DNA from: Paguma larvata
Lineage: Eukaryota; Chordata; Mammalia; Carnivora; Viverridae
Length of the DNA: 64,000 nt
Assembly (NCBI GenBank): GCA_030068075.1
Contig: CM057843.1
Location: forward strand, 44,712,365 to 44,776,364
Direction: 5' to 3'
A program made the translations under genes and the position numbers. The notes beneath the pieces are model-generated. The model was not told the origin of the DNA. It did not search any database and worked only from the letters and a program-made list of their open reading frames with translations. Positions 11,216-21,320 of this stretch are shown piece after piece (positions within the stretch are counted from its first letter, which is position 1; the number at the start of each line of letters is the position of its first letter).

Positions 11216-11424
11216 CAGGTGGGCGGCCAGGTGGCGGGGGCTGCGTGGGTGACAGAGGAGGAAGGGAACAGGACTCCTGGGAGCTGGGGGGGATGTGGTC
11301 AGGGGCAAGGAGTGGGGTAGGACTAGGGCGGATGGGGGAGCCCGGGGGAGGCTGGGAGACATGGCCAGGGTCAGGCACATGGTGGGGGGCTGAGAAGCAA
11401 GGGGCCAGGGTGACCTCTATTCTC

Positions 11425-11515
11425 TTTGACTTCGAATTAATCATATGCAAATGAGATGTAAAAATAATGTGCCACTCCTCGGTTATTATTCTTGAGTTAG
11501 AAGCACAGGCGGTTG
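11425..11515. promoter_or_regulatory. Candidate enhancer core: homeodomain, E-box and octamer overlap
   Basis: GAATTAAT is followed by CATATGCAAATGAG. The E-box CATATG (11442-11447) overlaps a perfect POU octamer ATGCAAAT (11445-11452). AT-rich island in GC-rich flank. Motifs are seen; enhancer role is inferred. Confidence 0.35.
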
Positions 11516-11859
11516 GGTCCAAGAAACAAAATCAAGACCTTGTTTGACTTAACTCTGACTGAACTATGGGTCTTTCTGCTTGGACAGACAAAAGTAAGTT
11601 TAGCATAGTGTGTCTATTAACGTGTCACAGGCCTGAACACACTATTTTGAGTTGCGTCCACCTCATCCTCTCTCTTCACGTCATTGCCTGGTGCTGCCAC
11701 AGTGCCCGGCATACAGGAGGCATTACATTCACCTTATCTGGAAGGTGAGTTTGGAAGGGAGGTGTGAGGCCTTTGCCTTCCTTCTGGGAGTTGGGGGAGA
11801 GTGGACGATCGCGAATATTCCGCCTCTCCCCCCAAGCAGGATATAGTCAGGTGGACAGA

Positions 11860-12010
11860 ACATACACGGGGGACTTGGACAGACCTGGGTAGGAATCTTA
11901 GATCTATGACTTACTGTGTGACCTTAGATAAAATTCTTAGCCCCTCGGCGCCTCAGTCTCCTCGTGTTTCAAAGCCTACTTCACATGGTAGCCGTGACGT
12001 TTCAGTAAGA
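11860..12010 (+). repeat. MIR SINE relic
   Basis: 'tgacttactgtgtgacctta' and 'cctcagtctcctcgtgtttc' follow the MIR core ('ctagctgtgtgaccttggg...cctcagtttcctcatctg'). Confidence 0.65.
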
Positions 12011-12544
12011 TAAAAGGAGTAAAGCCCCCAGCCCAGGCAGCGCTCCCGGTAGGTCTCAGTTCATTCCGGCTTCCCAGGAGTTCGGGGGTGCAGTTCCGAA
12101 GTGGACCAGCAGGTGGCGGAGTCGGCCAGGGTTTGGGGGCCTAAGCTGCTGGCACTGCGGGTCTGTAGTTGGGCATCACACCCGTGACCTTGGCACCACG
12201 GAGCTGAGCAGGGCTGGCCGGGTTGGCATGTGGCAGCTGGAAGGGAGGCCCCCGGAAACCCTGGGAAGCAACCTTAGAGAAGCCGGGGAACGCTAGCTGG
12301 GCACACTGGGACAACTTTCCCTGAGGAAGCTGGTGGGTGGGGAAGCCGGAGAGGGAGGAGGGCAGGGGAAACTCACCTCTGGGGAAGCCTGTGGACACCA
12401 AGAGGAGAGGGCAAGGGCGCTCTCAGCCAGACAAAAGCTGTATCAGGACAGATGGGCAATCATCCGAGACACTCATTCTTACATTCATTTATTTGTCCAT
12501 TCATCTATCACCCATCCCCTCGCCCACCAAATACATTCACATTG

Positions 12545-12614
12545 GGTGCTTTTTAAAAATCATCTTTATTGAATTGGAGTTTATATATAATAAAATGTAC
12601 TGTTTGATATTTCT
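12545..12614 (+). repeat. Old L1 3'-end fragment, left part
   Basis: 'catctttattgaattggagt' and 'atataataaaatgtactg' resemble mammalian L1M 3' ends. The fragment is broken by the SINE at 12615 and seems to resume at about 12810. Confidence 0.5.
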
Positions 12615-12807
12615 GGGGTGCCTGGGTGGCTCAGTCAGTTAAGCAGCCAACTTTGGCTGAGGTCATGATCTCTCGTGGGTTTGAACCCCACATCTGGCTG
12701 TCTACTGTCAGCTCCGAGCCCCTTCGGATCCTCTGTCTCCCTCTCTCTCTCTGCCCCTCCCCCATGCGATCTCTTTCAAAAATAAACATTTTTCAAAATC
12801 CTAAAAT
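12615..12807 (+). mobile_element. Carnivore tRNA-Lys SINE (CAN-SINE)
   Basis: Head 'ggggtgcctgggtggctcag', body 'gtcagctccgagcccctt', TC-rich stretch, then 'aaaaataaacattttt' tail. Shortened and diverged copy. The flanking duplication is weak (ATATTTCT / ATACATTTCT). Confidence 0.9.
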
Positions 12808-12809
12808 AT

Positions 12810-12952
12810 ACATTTCTATGTGTTTTTGAGAATTTTAAACAACATATGACCACGATCACAACACAGATATAGAACATTTGCACCACCCCAAAATGTTTTC
12901 TCTTGCCCGTCCAAGTCAACCTTCCTTGCTCACTGCATGTATCATAACTCTT
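12810..12952 (+). repeat. Old L1 3'-end fragment, right part
   Basis: 'gaccacgatcacaacacaga' and 'gaacatttgcaccacccc' match the pattern 'accatcaccac...gaacattttcatcacccc' of L1M 3' ends. Probably the continuation of the piece before the SINE. Confidence 0.5.
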
Positions 12953-13179
12953 TTTTTTAAGATTTTAAAAAACGTTTCTTTTATTTACTCTGAGAGAGAG
13001 AGGGAGAGAGAGAGCACGAGTAGGGGAAGGGCAGAGAGAGAGGAGAGAGAGGGAATCCCAAGCAGGTGCCATGTTGTCAGCACCGAGTCCAGTGCAGGGC
13101 TTGAACTCCCGAACCGTGAGATGACCTGAGCCTGAACCAAGAGAGAGAGGATTAACTGACTGAGCTACCCAGGCGCCCC
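12953..13179 (-). mobile_element. Carnivore tRNA-Lys SINE (CAN-SINE), inverted
   Basis: Read on the plus strand it starts with a T-run, then (GA)n, then 'ctgactgagctacccaggcg', the reverse of the SINE head. Imperfect target duplication TATCATAACTCTT (12940-12952) / TATCATGATTCTT (13180-13192). Confidence 0.93.
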
Positions 13180-13354
13180 TATCATGATTCTTAACACACT
13201 ATTTTGAGAAGTGTCCTTCCTACCATCTCTTTGCATCATCACCTGCCTGCCATAGTGCCCAGAGACACCGCATACTGCAGAGGGGACGACTGAGGAACAA
13301 ATGAATGGATGAATACACGAATACACAAGGCATAGAAATTGTCAGCGGATGACA

Positions 13355-13490
13355 TACATGGAGCACTTACTCTGCATTGGTCACTGAGTTAGGCCTTCTA
13401 ACGCTAGTTATGTATTATCTTATTTAATCCTCATTGGTATCATTCCATTTTACAGATGAAGCAAATGAGGCTCGGAACCCAGGACCTGGG
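13355..13490 (-). repeat. MIR SINE relic
   Basis: 'attatcttatttaatcctca' and 'ccattttacagatgaagcaa' are the reverse complement of the MIR core. Confidence 0.65.
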
Positions 13491-13984
13491 TTCCACGGAG
13501 ACAGTGTAACTCCAGAGCTCTAGCTCTTTACTGCTGCCTTTAATACATCCAGGATGGGTGAGTAGAAGACTGCTTGCATGCACTCAACCAGGCTTCTCTC
13601 TTGCTCAGCATTGGACCGGGTTTCTCTCCAGCCCAGTTTGGGAGGCCAGCAGGGGAGGGGGGCCTGGGTGGGGGAGCCGAGATCAATGTGCGGAGGCTGC
13701 CCTCTGGTGGCAGACACGAGTACAGCGGTGTCTCTGCCCTCTGGCGCCCCCAGGTAGGATGCTGTTGAGAAGAGTGAGCAAGCAGGCAGCCCACAGCGGG
13801 GGGCCAGCCTCAACCCCGGGCACCTGGAGACCCCCTGCTCTGGCCACTGCCTGGTGCCCCCCGAGGTGCCAGCTGAGGCTGCCCCCGAAGAATGCCAGCT
13901 GCCGGAGCCGGCCGCCTCCTACCCCCTCCACCAGCCCTCACACATACTCCGATCCCGGTCCAGTCGGCTGCTTCCATTCCCTGA

Positions 13985-14070
13985 AGAAGAGGCCCTAAAG
14001 TTAAAACAGCTGTTAATTTATAAACCAATTTTTCCGTGACTGCTTAATAAATCGCCAGCAGCTGCTCTGC
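13985..14070. promoter_or_regulatory. Candidate conserved element with two CAGCTG E-boxes
   Basis: AT-rich block 'gttaatttataaaccaattt' is bracketed by CAGCTG E-boxes in 'aaaacagctgttaat' and 'gccagcagctgctctgcc'. CAGCTG is a form bound by neurogenic bHLH factors (known). No repeat similarity noticed. Confidence 0.35.
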
Positions 14071-14864
14071 CCCCTCCTCCTGCCCAGGCACCCGGCCCTG
14101 AGGGCTGCATGGAGAAGCTCAGAGCCGCCAGCCTGCCCCTCCTGCCTCCTTCCCTCAACTCCCCAACTTGGCCCCCATTCTCCTAGGAACTGAGCGTGTG
14201 TGGGGGAAACCCTGATGAGCCCATCTTCTCTGGGCTTTGGTGGACTAGAGAGGTGAGGATGGATTTTCTTTCCTAGTGGGCTGCAGCCACTGGGATGTAG
14301 GGCCATCCTTCCCAGCGCCCTACACACCCCCTGCCCCAGCACCCCCGGGGCTCAGAAGGCAGGGGCCAAAGGTTTTCTTAGGGCTGGGGAGGGAGGGCGT
14401 CCAGATTCCCTGGAGGAGTTCCCCTGAGACTCTGGGAGGTCAGATGACCCTAGGCTCATCCCCAAGAGCAATGGCATGTCAATTTCCCTGTATCAGGGTG
14501 GTCCCACTGACAGCAGCTAACTGACTCCCTGACCCTGCTGTTCTGTCAAGGGTGGGCTGGGATAGCATTCCCGGGGGTAGGGGGGATGCCCATCCCCAGG
14601 ATAATGAGAGGAGAGATTTGGGCCTCCTGAACATTCATTTTACCCAACGTCCACTAGCATGTAAAGGGCAGCATGAAAATCCACGTGGGGTGGGGGCCAT
14701 GTGAATGACAGGCACGAGGCAGGTTTGTCTGCATCTGCCAGTTGCAGAGTCGCCCACCCAAACGCCTGCTGCTACTGTGATCCCCGACTCCACCGGGCAA
14801 GGGGTGGATCTGGCCATGCGCCCGTAGCCCCAAGGAGCTCAGTAGATAAGGGGGAGCAGGGTGG

Positions 14865-15055
14865 TAAAGCACACGAAATCAGGCGTTCAAACCCCACTCT
14901 CCTGCTTACTAGCTGTGTGACCTTGAGCAAGTAACTTAACCTCTCTTCTCTTCTTCCCCGTCTCCACTAATAAAAGAGGAATACTAATTATAGAATTGTG
15001 AAAATTAAACCAGTTGATGCATATAAAGTGCCTGGCACATAGTAGGTGTTGACGG
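14865..15055 (+). repeat. MIR SINE relic
   Basis: 'gcttactagctgtgtgacct' and, at its end, 'gtgcctggcacatagtaggt': both ends of the MIR consensus are present. Confidence 0.8.
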
Positions 15056-15495
15056 AGTGACAGTATTATCTTTTCATCCCCCTGCTGGAAAGAGCAGAGA
15101 CGGGATTTCTCGGGTCCCCTCAAGTTGCAAATATGGGAGTAGAGAGGTTTGGGAGATTTCCAGAGGAAGTGGCAGGTAGGAGCGTTGGGGCCAAAATTAA
15201 GAAAAAACAACCAGGATTCCCGAGTAATATGTTCTGACTGGGCTTTCTCATTCTATTCTCCTCCCATCTCTACCCTCCCCTTCTCCCGACTCCTGCAGGA
15301 GGCACGGCCCTGCCCCAGCCTGCTTTTTGGGAAAGAAGGAACAGCCTCCACCCAGCTCCAGAGTCCCCACCTCTCCAGAAGAAAGTCCTTCCCACGGTCT
15401 AACTGAAATCCCTTCCATCTCAGCAGGGGCTGCCACCACCGTTTCCGGCCCCACCTCCAGCGGAATGGGGAGGAGCCAGAGAGCCTGCTCAGCTG

Positions 15496-15705
15496 CTGTC
15501 ACACAAGCTGGGTGTGAGCCCGGCCTTGCTACAACCTCCCTGTGCGGCCAGAGCAGCCTAGCCAACCTCTCTGAGCCACGGCTTCCCCAGCTGTAGAATG
15601 GGGAAAATCCCAGAACCCACCTCCTGGGTGGTTGTGAGGGTTCGATACGACGTTGCCCATGAAGTTCTCGGCACCGAGCCTGGCTCTCAGCAGGTGCTGA
15701 GGACA
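15496..15705 (+). repeat. MIR SINE relic
   Basis: 'gccaacctctctgagccacg', 'cccagctgtagaatggggaa' and 'gagcctggctctcagcaggt' follow MIR order. Confidence 0.65.
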
Positions 15706-15739
15706 TGGCAGTAGAGAGAGAGGGCGGAGTATGGTGGAA

Positions 15740-15930
15740 GAACCCACATGCCAGAGCTGGACTGTCTGGATTCAAATTCCACTCCACTACGTGCTGCCGA
15801 GTGACCTTGGGCAGGTCGCTTAACCTTCCTGTGCCCCTATTCCTCCATCCATAAGATGGGGACTGTAGCAGAACCTATGTCACTGGGTGTTCGGAGACAT
15901 CTAGAGCTCTCAGAAAGTTCTCCATCTCAA
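15740..15930 (+). repeat. MIR SINE relic
   Basis: 'gtctggattcaaattccact' and 'gagtgaccttgggcaggtcg' match the MIR core. Second MIR in a row in the same orientation. Confidence 0.7.
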
Positions 15931-16839
15931 TGAACGTTCACCTGAATTAATAGCGTTGCTAGTTGCTATTATTACTGGTCCCGCTAGGGCACTGACCCCC
16001 TTTGGGCTTTGCCCCACCCAAGGGCTTGTTGATAGCAGAAGGTCGGAAGGGGCACAGTACCAGACTGGAGACCCCGGACCTGGGGACCCCCCGCTCGGGG
16101 CAGGCCCGCGGTCTCCAGTGTTCCCTCTTCTGGCATTCTCTGGCTTGGGCACAATCAGGAGGCACAACCCGCTGTCTCCCTGAGTCAATGGTCCCGCAAA
16201 GCAGCCAGACCCCTCCCTGTACCCAGGTCCCGACTACCTCCTGGAAATAAAGCAGGTCCCGGGGGCCCACTCAAGCTCAGGACTGCTCTGCCAGGGTGCC
16301 AGCTGGTGCCCACGGGGGCGGGGCAGCGGCTTGATCATGTGGAAAGGGAAAGCTGGAGGCTTTCCTGGGTGGCCCCCTCTCCTGTGTGGCCCCCACCAGA
16401 GACGTGGAAAGACTGGGGCACCCAGGCCATCCTATAGCTCCCTTCCCCTGGGACAGACAAGGGTGAGAGCTAAGCTCTGCCTTTCCAGTGCCTCAGTTTA
16501 CTCAGCCATCCTGAGGATGGAGTCTTCATTTCTGTCTCCCCTGGGCCCCAAAGGCCTTGGCATTGGCCTCTCACAGCTCCTTGCCCTCTTTCCTTTCTTA
16601 AAGAAGACGAGCTCAGCCTCCTCCTTCCCTCCCGGATTCTCTCCTTAGAAGCCACGCAGGAGGACACCTAGCCCCGGAGGGGAGGGGAAAAGCCAACCCC
16701 ATGCTGGAGACCGCCTCTGCAGGGCGTGGGCTGCATCTCCAAGACCGCCCTGGGCGCCAGCCCCGCCCGGGTCGCCCCGCGCTCCCCGCCCCTGCCCCTT
16801 CCCGCCGCCACTGGCCCTTTAAGAGCCTCTCCGCGCGCT

Positions 16840-17060
16840 GCCGTCCCGGATCAGCCAGAGAGACCATTAAAATTTTATGCAGAATGAAAATGGGCCAGGT
16901 CTCCAGCTTCCTCGCTCCCATCCAATGATTTATTACTCGCAAATACCACAGAACTAATTAGTATAGTAATTAATTAATACGCATTTGCATATTTGCATGT
17001 GCAATTAGTGCAGTGGAGTGATTACTGGGAGAATGAGGGGCCCCGGATTGTCAGATGTGA
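16840..17060. promoter_or_regulatory. Candidate forebrain-type enhancer: homeodomain and double POU octamer cluster
   Basis: AT-rich block joined to a CpG island. Contains the palindrome ACTAATTAGT (16953-16962), TAATTAATTAAT (16967-16978), two abutting octamers ATTTGCAT (16983-16990 and 16991-16998) and AATTAG (17003-17008). Not similar to any repeat I recognise. It lies midway between PPP1R1B and NEUROD2. The motifs are seen; the role as an enhancer of either gene is inferred. Confidence 0.5.
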
Positions 17061-17099
17061 GGGGGAAGTGGCCTGGAAAAGAGTTAGTGGGAATGAACT

Positions 17100-17790
17100 T
17101 TGTAGGGAGCGCGAAGGCGGGGACGGAGGGGGAGGCGAGCGGGGGCGAGGCGGGGGGCGCCGGGGCGCAGGGGCGCCTCAACGGGGCGCGGAGCGACCGC
17201 GCAGGGGAGCGCCGGGCCTGGGCCCGCCCGCGGCCGCAGGACGCCGGGCGGGGGTCGCGACCCGGGCGCCCCCGCCCCGCCCGCGGCCCCGCCCCGCCCC
17301 CGCCGCGTGGCACGGCTCCAAGCGCGCGCCTGATTGTTATGCATTGTGTTTCTTGTTGCGAGCGGAGCCGGGCGGAATGGGGCTGGCACAAGCTGTTTCC
17401 CTGCCACGCGGCGGTGGCACCTTAAAGGGGCAGCGTCCTCTTCCCGCCGCCGCCGGCCCGCCTCCGCCCTCGCCGACCGCCGACAGCACCTGCGAGTCGC
17501 CCGCCGGACCCCCTTCGGTGCGGGTCACCGGCGGCCGGAGCCGGGCTGAGGACGAGAGGGCGCGCGCGGGGCCGCTCCGGAGGTGGCGCTTCCCCGGGGG
17601 GACGGGGGTGGGGGGGGAGCGCGGGGCACGTGCCGAGGGAGGCTGGCGGGCAGGAAGTCAGGCTGCGAGCGGGGATTGGGCGGCTGGGGCGCGCCGGGCC
17701 GGGTGCCAGGCGCCAGGCGGGGGCGGCGAGGAGAGAACGCGGAGAAAGCCAGGAGGAGAAGGACAAGGAGGAGAGGGAGCGAGTGACAGG
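17100..17790. promoter_or_regulatory. Orphan CpG island between PPP1R1B and NEUROD2
   Basis: About 0.7 kb of dense CpG with no recognisable gene. Contains ATTGTTATGCAT at 17333-17344, resembling a SOX-POU composite site. Long open frames across it are expected from the GC content and resemble no known protein. It could be the promoter of a non-coding transcript or a CpG-rich enhancer. Confidence 0.6.
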
Positions 17791-18324
17791 GTCCCCCTGG
17801 GTGCCAGGTGCGTCCTCATAGGATGTCGCTTCGCTTCTGATCTCACAAACGTTCTGTAGGTAGGGCTCCTTATTCCCATTTTACAGACAAGTACAGAATG
17901 GTGTGGCGGGCGGCTAGGGATGGAGAGTAAAGGTGATCTAGCTGGGCAGTCTGTCCCCACATGCTCCTCAACGTGGTGCCAAGGGCCAGAAGAGGGAGTG
18001 ACGTGACATCAGGGAGGGTTTCCCGGTGGAAGAAGCACCTCGCTGAACCTGCAAGGGCAAGGAGGGCACCTTCTGAAGGAGCTGCGGGAAGAGGGAATGT
18101 GACAGCCTCTCCCTGGGATGAAGGGAGCGCCCGCCCACCCAAGAGTAGAACTGCGAGACACAGGCCAGGGCACCGGCTCCTGTGACCTGAGGGCCTGCAC
18201 AAAGGGCAAACTCTGGGCACTAGTCCTTCCCAGGGCACCCTCCTTTCCCTCTCTATCACAGGGGATGCTGGTCCCACAGTGTGAAGATACTGGGGGGGGG
18301 GGGGTTCAGAGAAAAGAGTACAGT

Positions 18325-18545
18325 TTGCAATAGTGAAACAGAGCATGTGGTCTGGCGTCAGGGCTTGGTTCAAATCCAGCCTCTGCAACATACCAGCTGT
18401 GTGACCTTGGCACAGCAACCTTGACCTCGACCTCTTCAGCATCCTTGTCTTTAAGTGGGGCTACTGGTAATCCTGCCTCGGAGGTCATGGTGAGGATGAA
18501 AGATGGTGTGAAACCCTGTGCCTGGTACAGATAATGCCCACCATT
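18325..18545 (+). repeat. MIR SINE relic
   Basis: 'ggcttggttcaaatccagcc', 'accagctgtgtgaccttggc' and 'gtgcctggtacagataatgc' follow MIR order. Confidence 0.75.
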
Positions 18546-18654
18546 GTCATTAGTACATCGAGTACATTGTCGTGGTTTACATGTTACATTATTACAGAGC
18601 TCTGAGGCCCCAGGGACAGAAAGACCCCAAAGCAGGAACTGGGGTCCTCGTTTC

Positions 18655-18745
18655 TAGCTCTAGCTCAGTCACTCATTTGTTGTGTGACATCGGGCAAGTT
18701 ACTCTTCCTCTCTGCTGTGGTTTCCTTATCTGCAAAGCGGAGCAT
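18655..18745 (+). repeat. MIR SINE relic (core only)
   Basis: 'tgttgtgtgacatcgggcaa' and 'ggtttccttatctgcaaagc' match the MIR core. Confidence 0.6.
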
Positions 18746-19349
18746 TGGTCCATGAGGCTCCTACCCCTAGACTCTTCCCTTCCCTCCGTGTGCTCACCCC
18801 TACAGGGTAGTGAAGTAGGGAAGTCACGGCTAAGTCTCATTCACACTCTCCTGGGCTCCAGTCTCCCAGGGGCTGAGCCAAATAGAAACCTCCTGGGCCT
18901 TTCCTCAATGTACACCCCACCCCCACCATGGCCTCTTAGGGCCGTCCTGGGAGCCCCGGCACCGCCACAGGTGTGAGTCGTCTGTGCCTGCTGCCGGCCT
19001 CTGGTGCCCCATCCACCCGTGCTGGGCTCGAGAGAGGCATCAGAGAACTGTCCAGTACCAGGTCCCTGAGAGCCCCCAGCCCAGAGGAGCAGGAAGCTCC
19101 ACGGAAGGAAACCAAGAAATGCCCCGGGTCACAAGGAAGTTCACAGCAGAGCCCGCCTGGAGGAAAGAGAGCCCGGGACCCGCACGTTCTGTCCTCTGCT
19201 CTTAACTGATGCTCTTCGCTGCCCCATCAGGGGCTACCGTCCCCCATCAATCAGGATCTAATCACCCCCAAGTGCGCTTCACAAGGGGCTGTCCTTCCGG
19301 CCCCTGCCGTTAGTCCTGAGGGAGGTAAGCAAGTGGGCAGGAGGTGCTA

Positions 19350-19425
19350 GTCCCATTTTACAGATGAGGAAGCCGAGGGTTGTGTGATTTAACCAGGATT
19401 AAGACCCTGCCAAGACCAGTGCTCT
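19350..19425 (-). repeat. MIR SINE relic (short)
   Basis: 'tcccattttacagatgagga' is the reverse complement of the MIR core. Confidence 0.5.
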
Positions 19426-19540
19426 TTTGGCCACCTCGAGCTCCCTCTTCACCCGACTGCCTTGGAGTGGCAGGGGCAGGACCTCCTGACAACTCACTCG
19501 GAACTCTGACGGGAAAGGCAGAAGAAAGATGCGATGATGA

Positions 19541-19690
19541 GGGGTGCCTGGGCGGCTCAGTCAGTTAAGCGTCCGCCTCTTGATTTGGGCTCAGGTCATG
19601 ATCTTGCAGTTCGCGGGTCCAAGCCCTCTCTCCCTTTCTTGCTGCCTCTCCCTGCTCTCGCTCTCTCAAAATAAATAAATAAACTTAAAA
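19541..19690 (+). mobile_element. Carnivore tRNA-Lys SINE (CAN-SINE), internally shortened
   Basis: Head 'ggggtgcctgggcggctcag', then 'aataaataaataaac' tail. The middle body is missing. Imperfect duplication around AAAGATGCGATGATGA / AAAGATGTGGCGATGA. Confidence 0.92.
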
Positions 19691-20054
19691 AAAAGATGTG
19701 GCGATGAACAGAGGTCCAGGAATAAAGATTTTTAAAAGCTAACGCCGATCAGGGGCTTGAGGCAGAATCAGCCATGTCTGGACAGGACCAGGGGCTGAGG
19801 CAGCATTTTCACACCTGTTAGCCTGTTTGACACTTACAATAGTCGTAGCAGGCTGGTTTTGTTGTAATTATCAAGCCCATTTTACAGAGAGGAAGGCTGA
19901 CACGGTGGGGAGGCTGGGGGCAAAGGAGGCGGGGTTTCAAGGAGGGGCTTCCTGTGTGTGGGTGTTCTGCCTCAGCTGCAGCCTTCAATTTCTGGGCTAG
20001 AACTGCCTAGAACTGACACCTGCTCCAACAGTGCCAGGCAGGCCTTTGGTGCCA

Positions 20055-20470
20055 CAACCATTCATTGAGGCACACATATATTCTATGTGCCAGGCACTGG
20101 GCCCACTTCCTGCTGTCAGATGAGAGAGACCCAGGAGGCAGAGGTCAATACGTATGCCTAGGTAGAAGTGTGCAGAAAGCATTAGAGGAGACTGGGTAGG
20201 ACATCTAACCCAGAGGGACTTCCTGGAGGAGGTGATGCTTAGACTTCAAAGGCTAGGAAAAGGGGAGAGGGCGCTCCAGAAATAAGAGACAACTGGGGCA
20301 AAGACACATAGACATGGGGCTTGTGAAAGCAGAAGCAGCTTAGAGCTGCTGAGGGGCTGAGTTCAAGGCAGGGACAAGTGCTGGGGCAGCCAGGTCAGGG
20401 GCATCCCTAAGGAGTGTGGCCTGCTCCTAGGGGTGATGGGGAGCCATTGGAGATGCCTAATACCACTTTT
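20055..20470 (-). repeat. L2 LINE relic
   Basis: 'tattctatgtgccaggcact' is the reverse of the L2 end. Further on, 'gggacttcctggaggaggtg' and 'gggagccattggagatgcct' are typical of more internal L2 sequence. Confidence 0.6.
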
Positions 20471-21094
20471 CAGATAGGATGAGCAGGATGGGTAGCCTTG
20501 ATCCTGTGCAGGAAGCCCAAAGGGCAGTAGGGGCTTCACAGGGGGAGGAAGGCCTCAACAGGGCCCACAAGACAGAAGGGGCATGAGCTATTGAGGGGGT
20601 GGCTTTGGGGAGCAGCACCAGCAAAGAAGAAAAGGCAATCAGAGCGGGACTCAGCCTTGTCCCTGGACCTCCGTTCTCCCCTCCTCAGGGAACCGCAGTG
20701 ACCTCCTGCAGGGTCAGAGCAGAAAGAAGAGGGGCTCTGAGCCCTTAAGAGGTGCGAGGCCGGAGCAGGGGAGCTACAGCTGGGCCAGGATCACTCCGGT
20801 GAGGGGGCGCTGCGGGGCCTCTGTGACCTTAGAACCAGCGCTCGGTGCCGGTATGAGGTTCAAGCTCTTTCAGACTCAGCCTCCACGACCCACGCCCTCT
20901 CTCTGAGGGCCACTTTGGGGGGAATCTGTGACCCCTTATTTCAAGTTCAGCTCCCCAGAATAAAATCCCTGCAAAAGGCAGGAGGAGGGGTCTGGGGGTT
21001 CTGAGCTTCACCGGGGACCCTGGGCCTTAGTGCTTTAGGAGATTCTCTGGAGAAAGTGTCGTACCCTCAAACTCTCTTAGCCAGCCAGGCATTA

Positions 21095-21320
21095 ATGCAG
21101 CCAGCACTTATTGAGCGCCAACGCCCTACAGCCTTTGTGAAGCACTGGAGTCTTGAGATATAAAACAAGTAGCCACCGTGGTCAAGTCAGGGAGACAGAT
21201 GGGTAAATGGATGCTCCTAACAGAAGGTGGTAAGTATGGAAGCTGTCCTGCCTGGGGAGTTTCCAGGAAGGCTCCCAGGAGGAGGTGTCCTTCCAGGAAT
21301 CACCCTTGTGAGGAATGAGG
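21095..21320 (-). repeat. L2 LINE relic
   Basis: 'agcacttattgagcgccaac' is the reversed L2 3' end, followed by weak L2-like sequence. Confidence 0.5.

Noticed and set aside
16993..17859. 288-codon open frame over the orphan CpG island
   Set aside because: GC-driven frame with repetitive Gly/Arg/Ala content and no recognisable protein feature.
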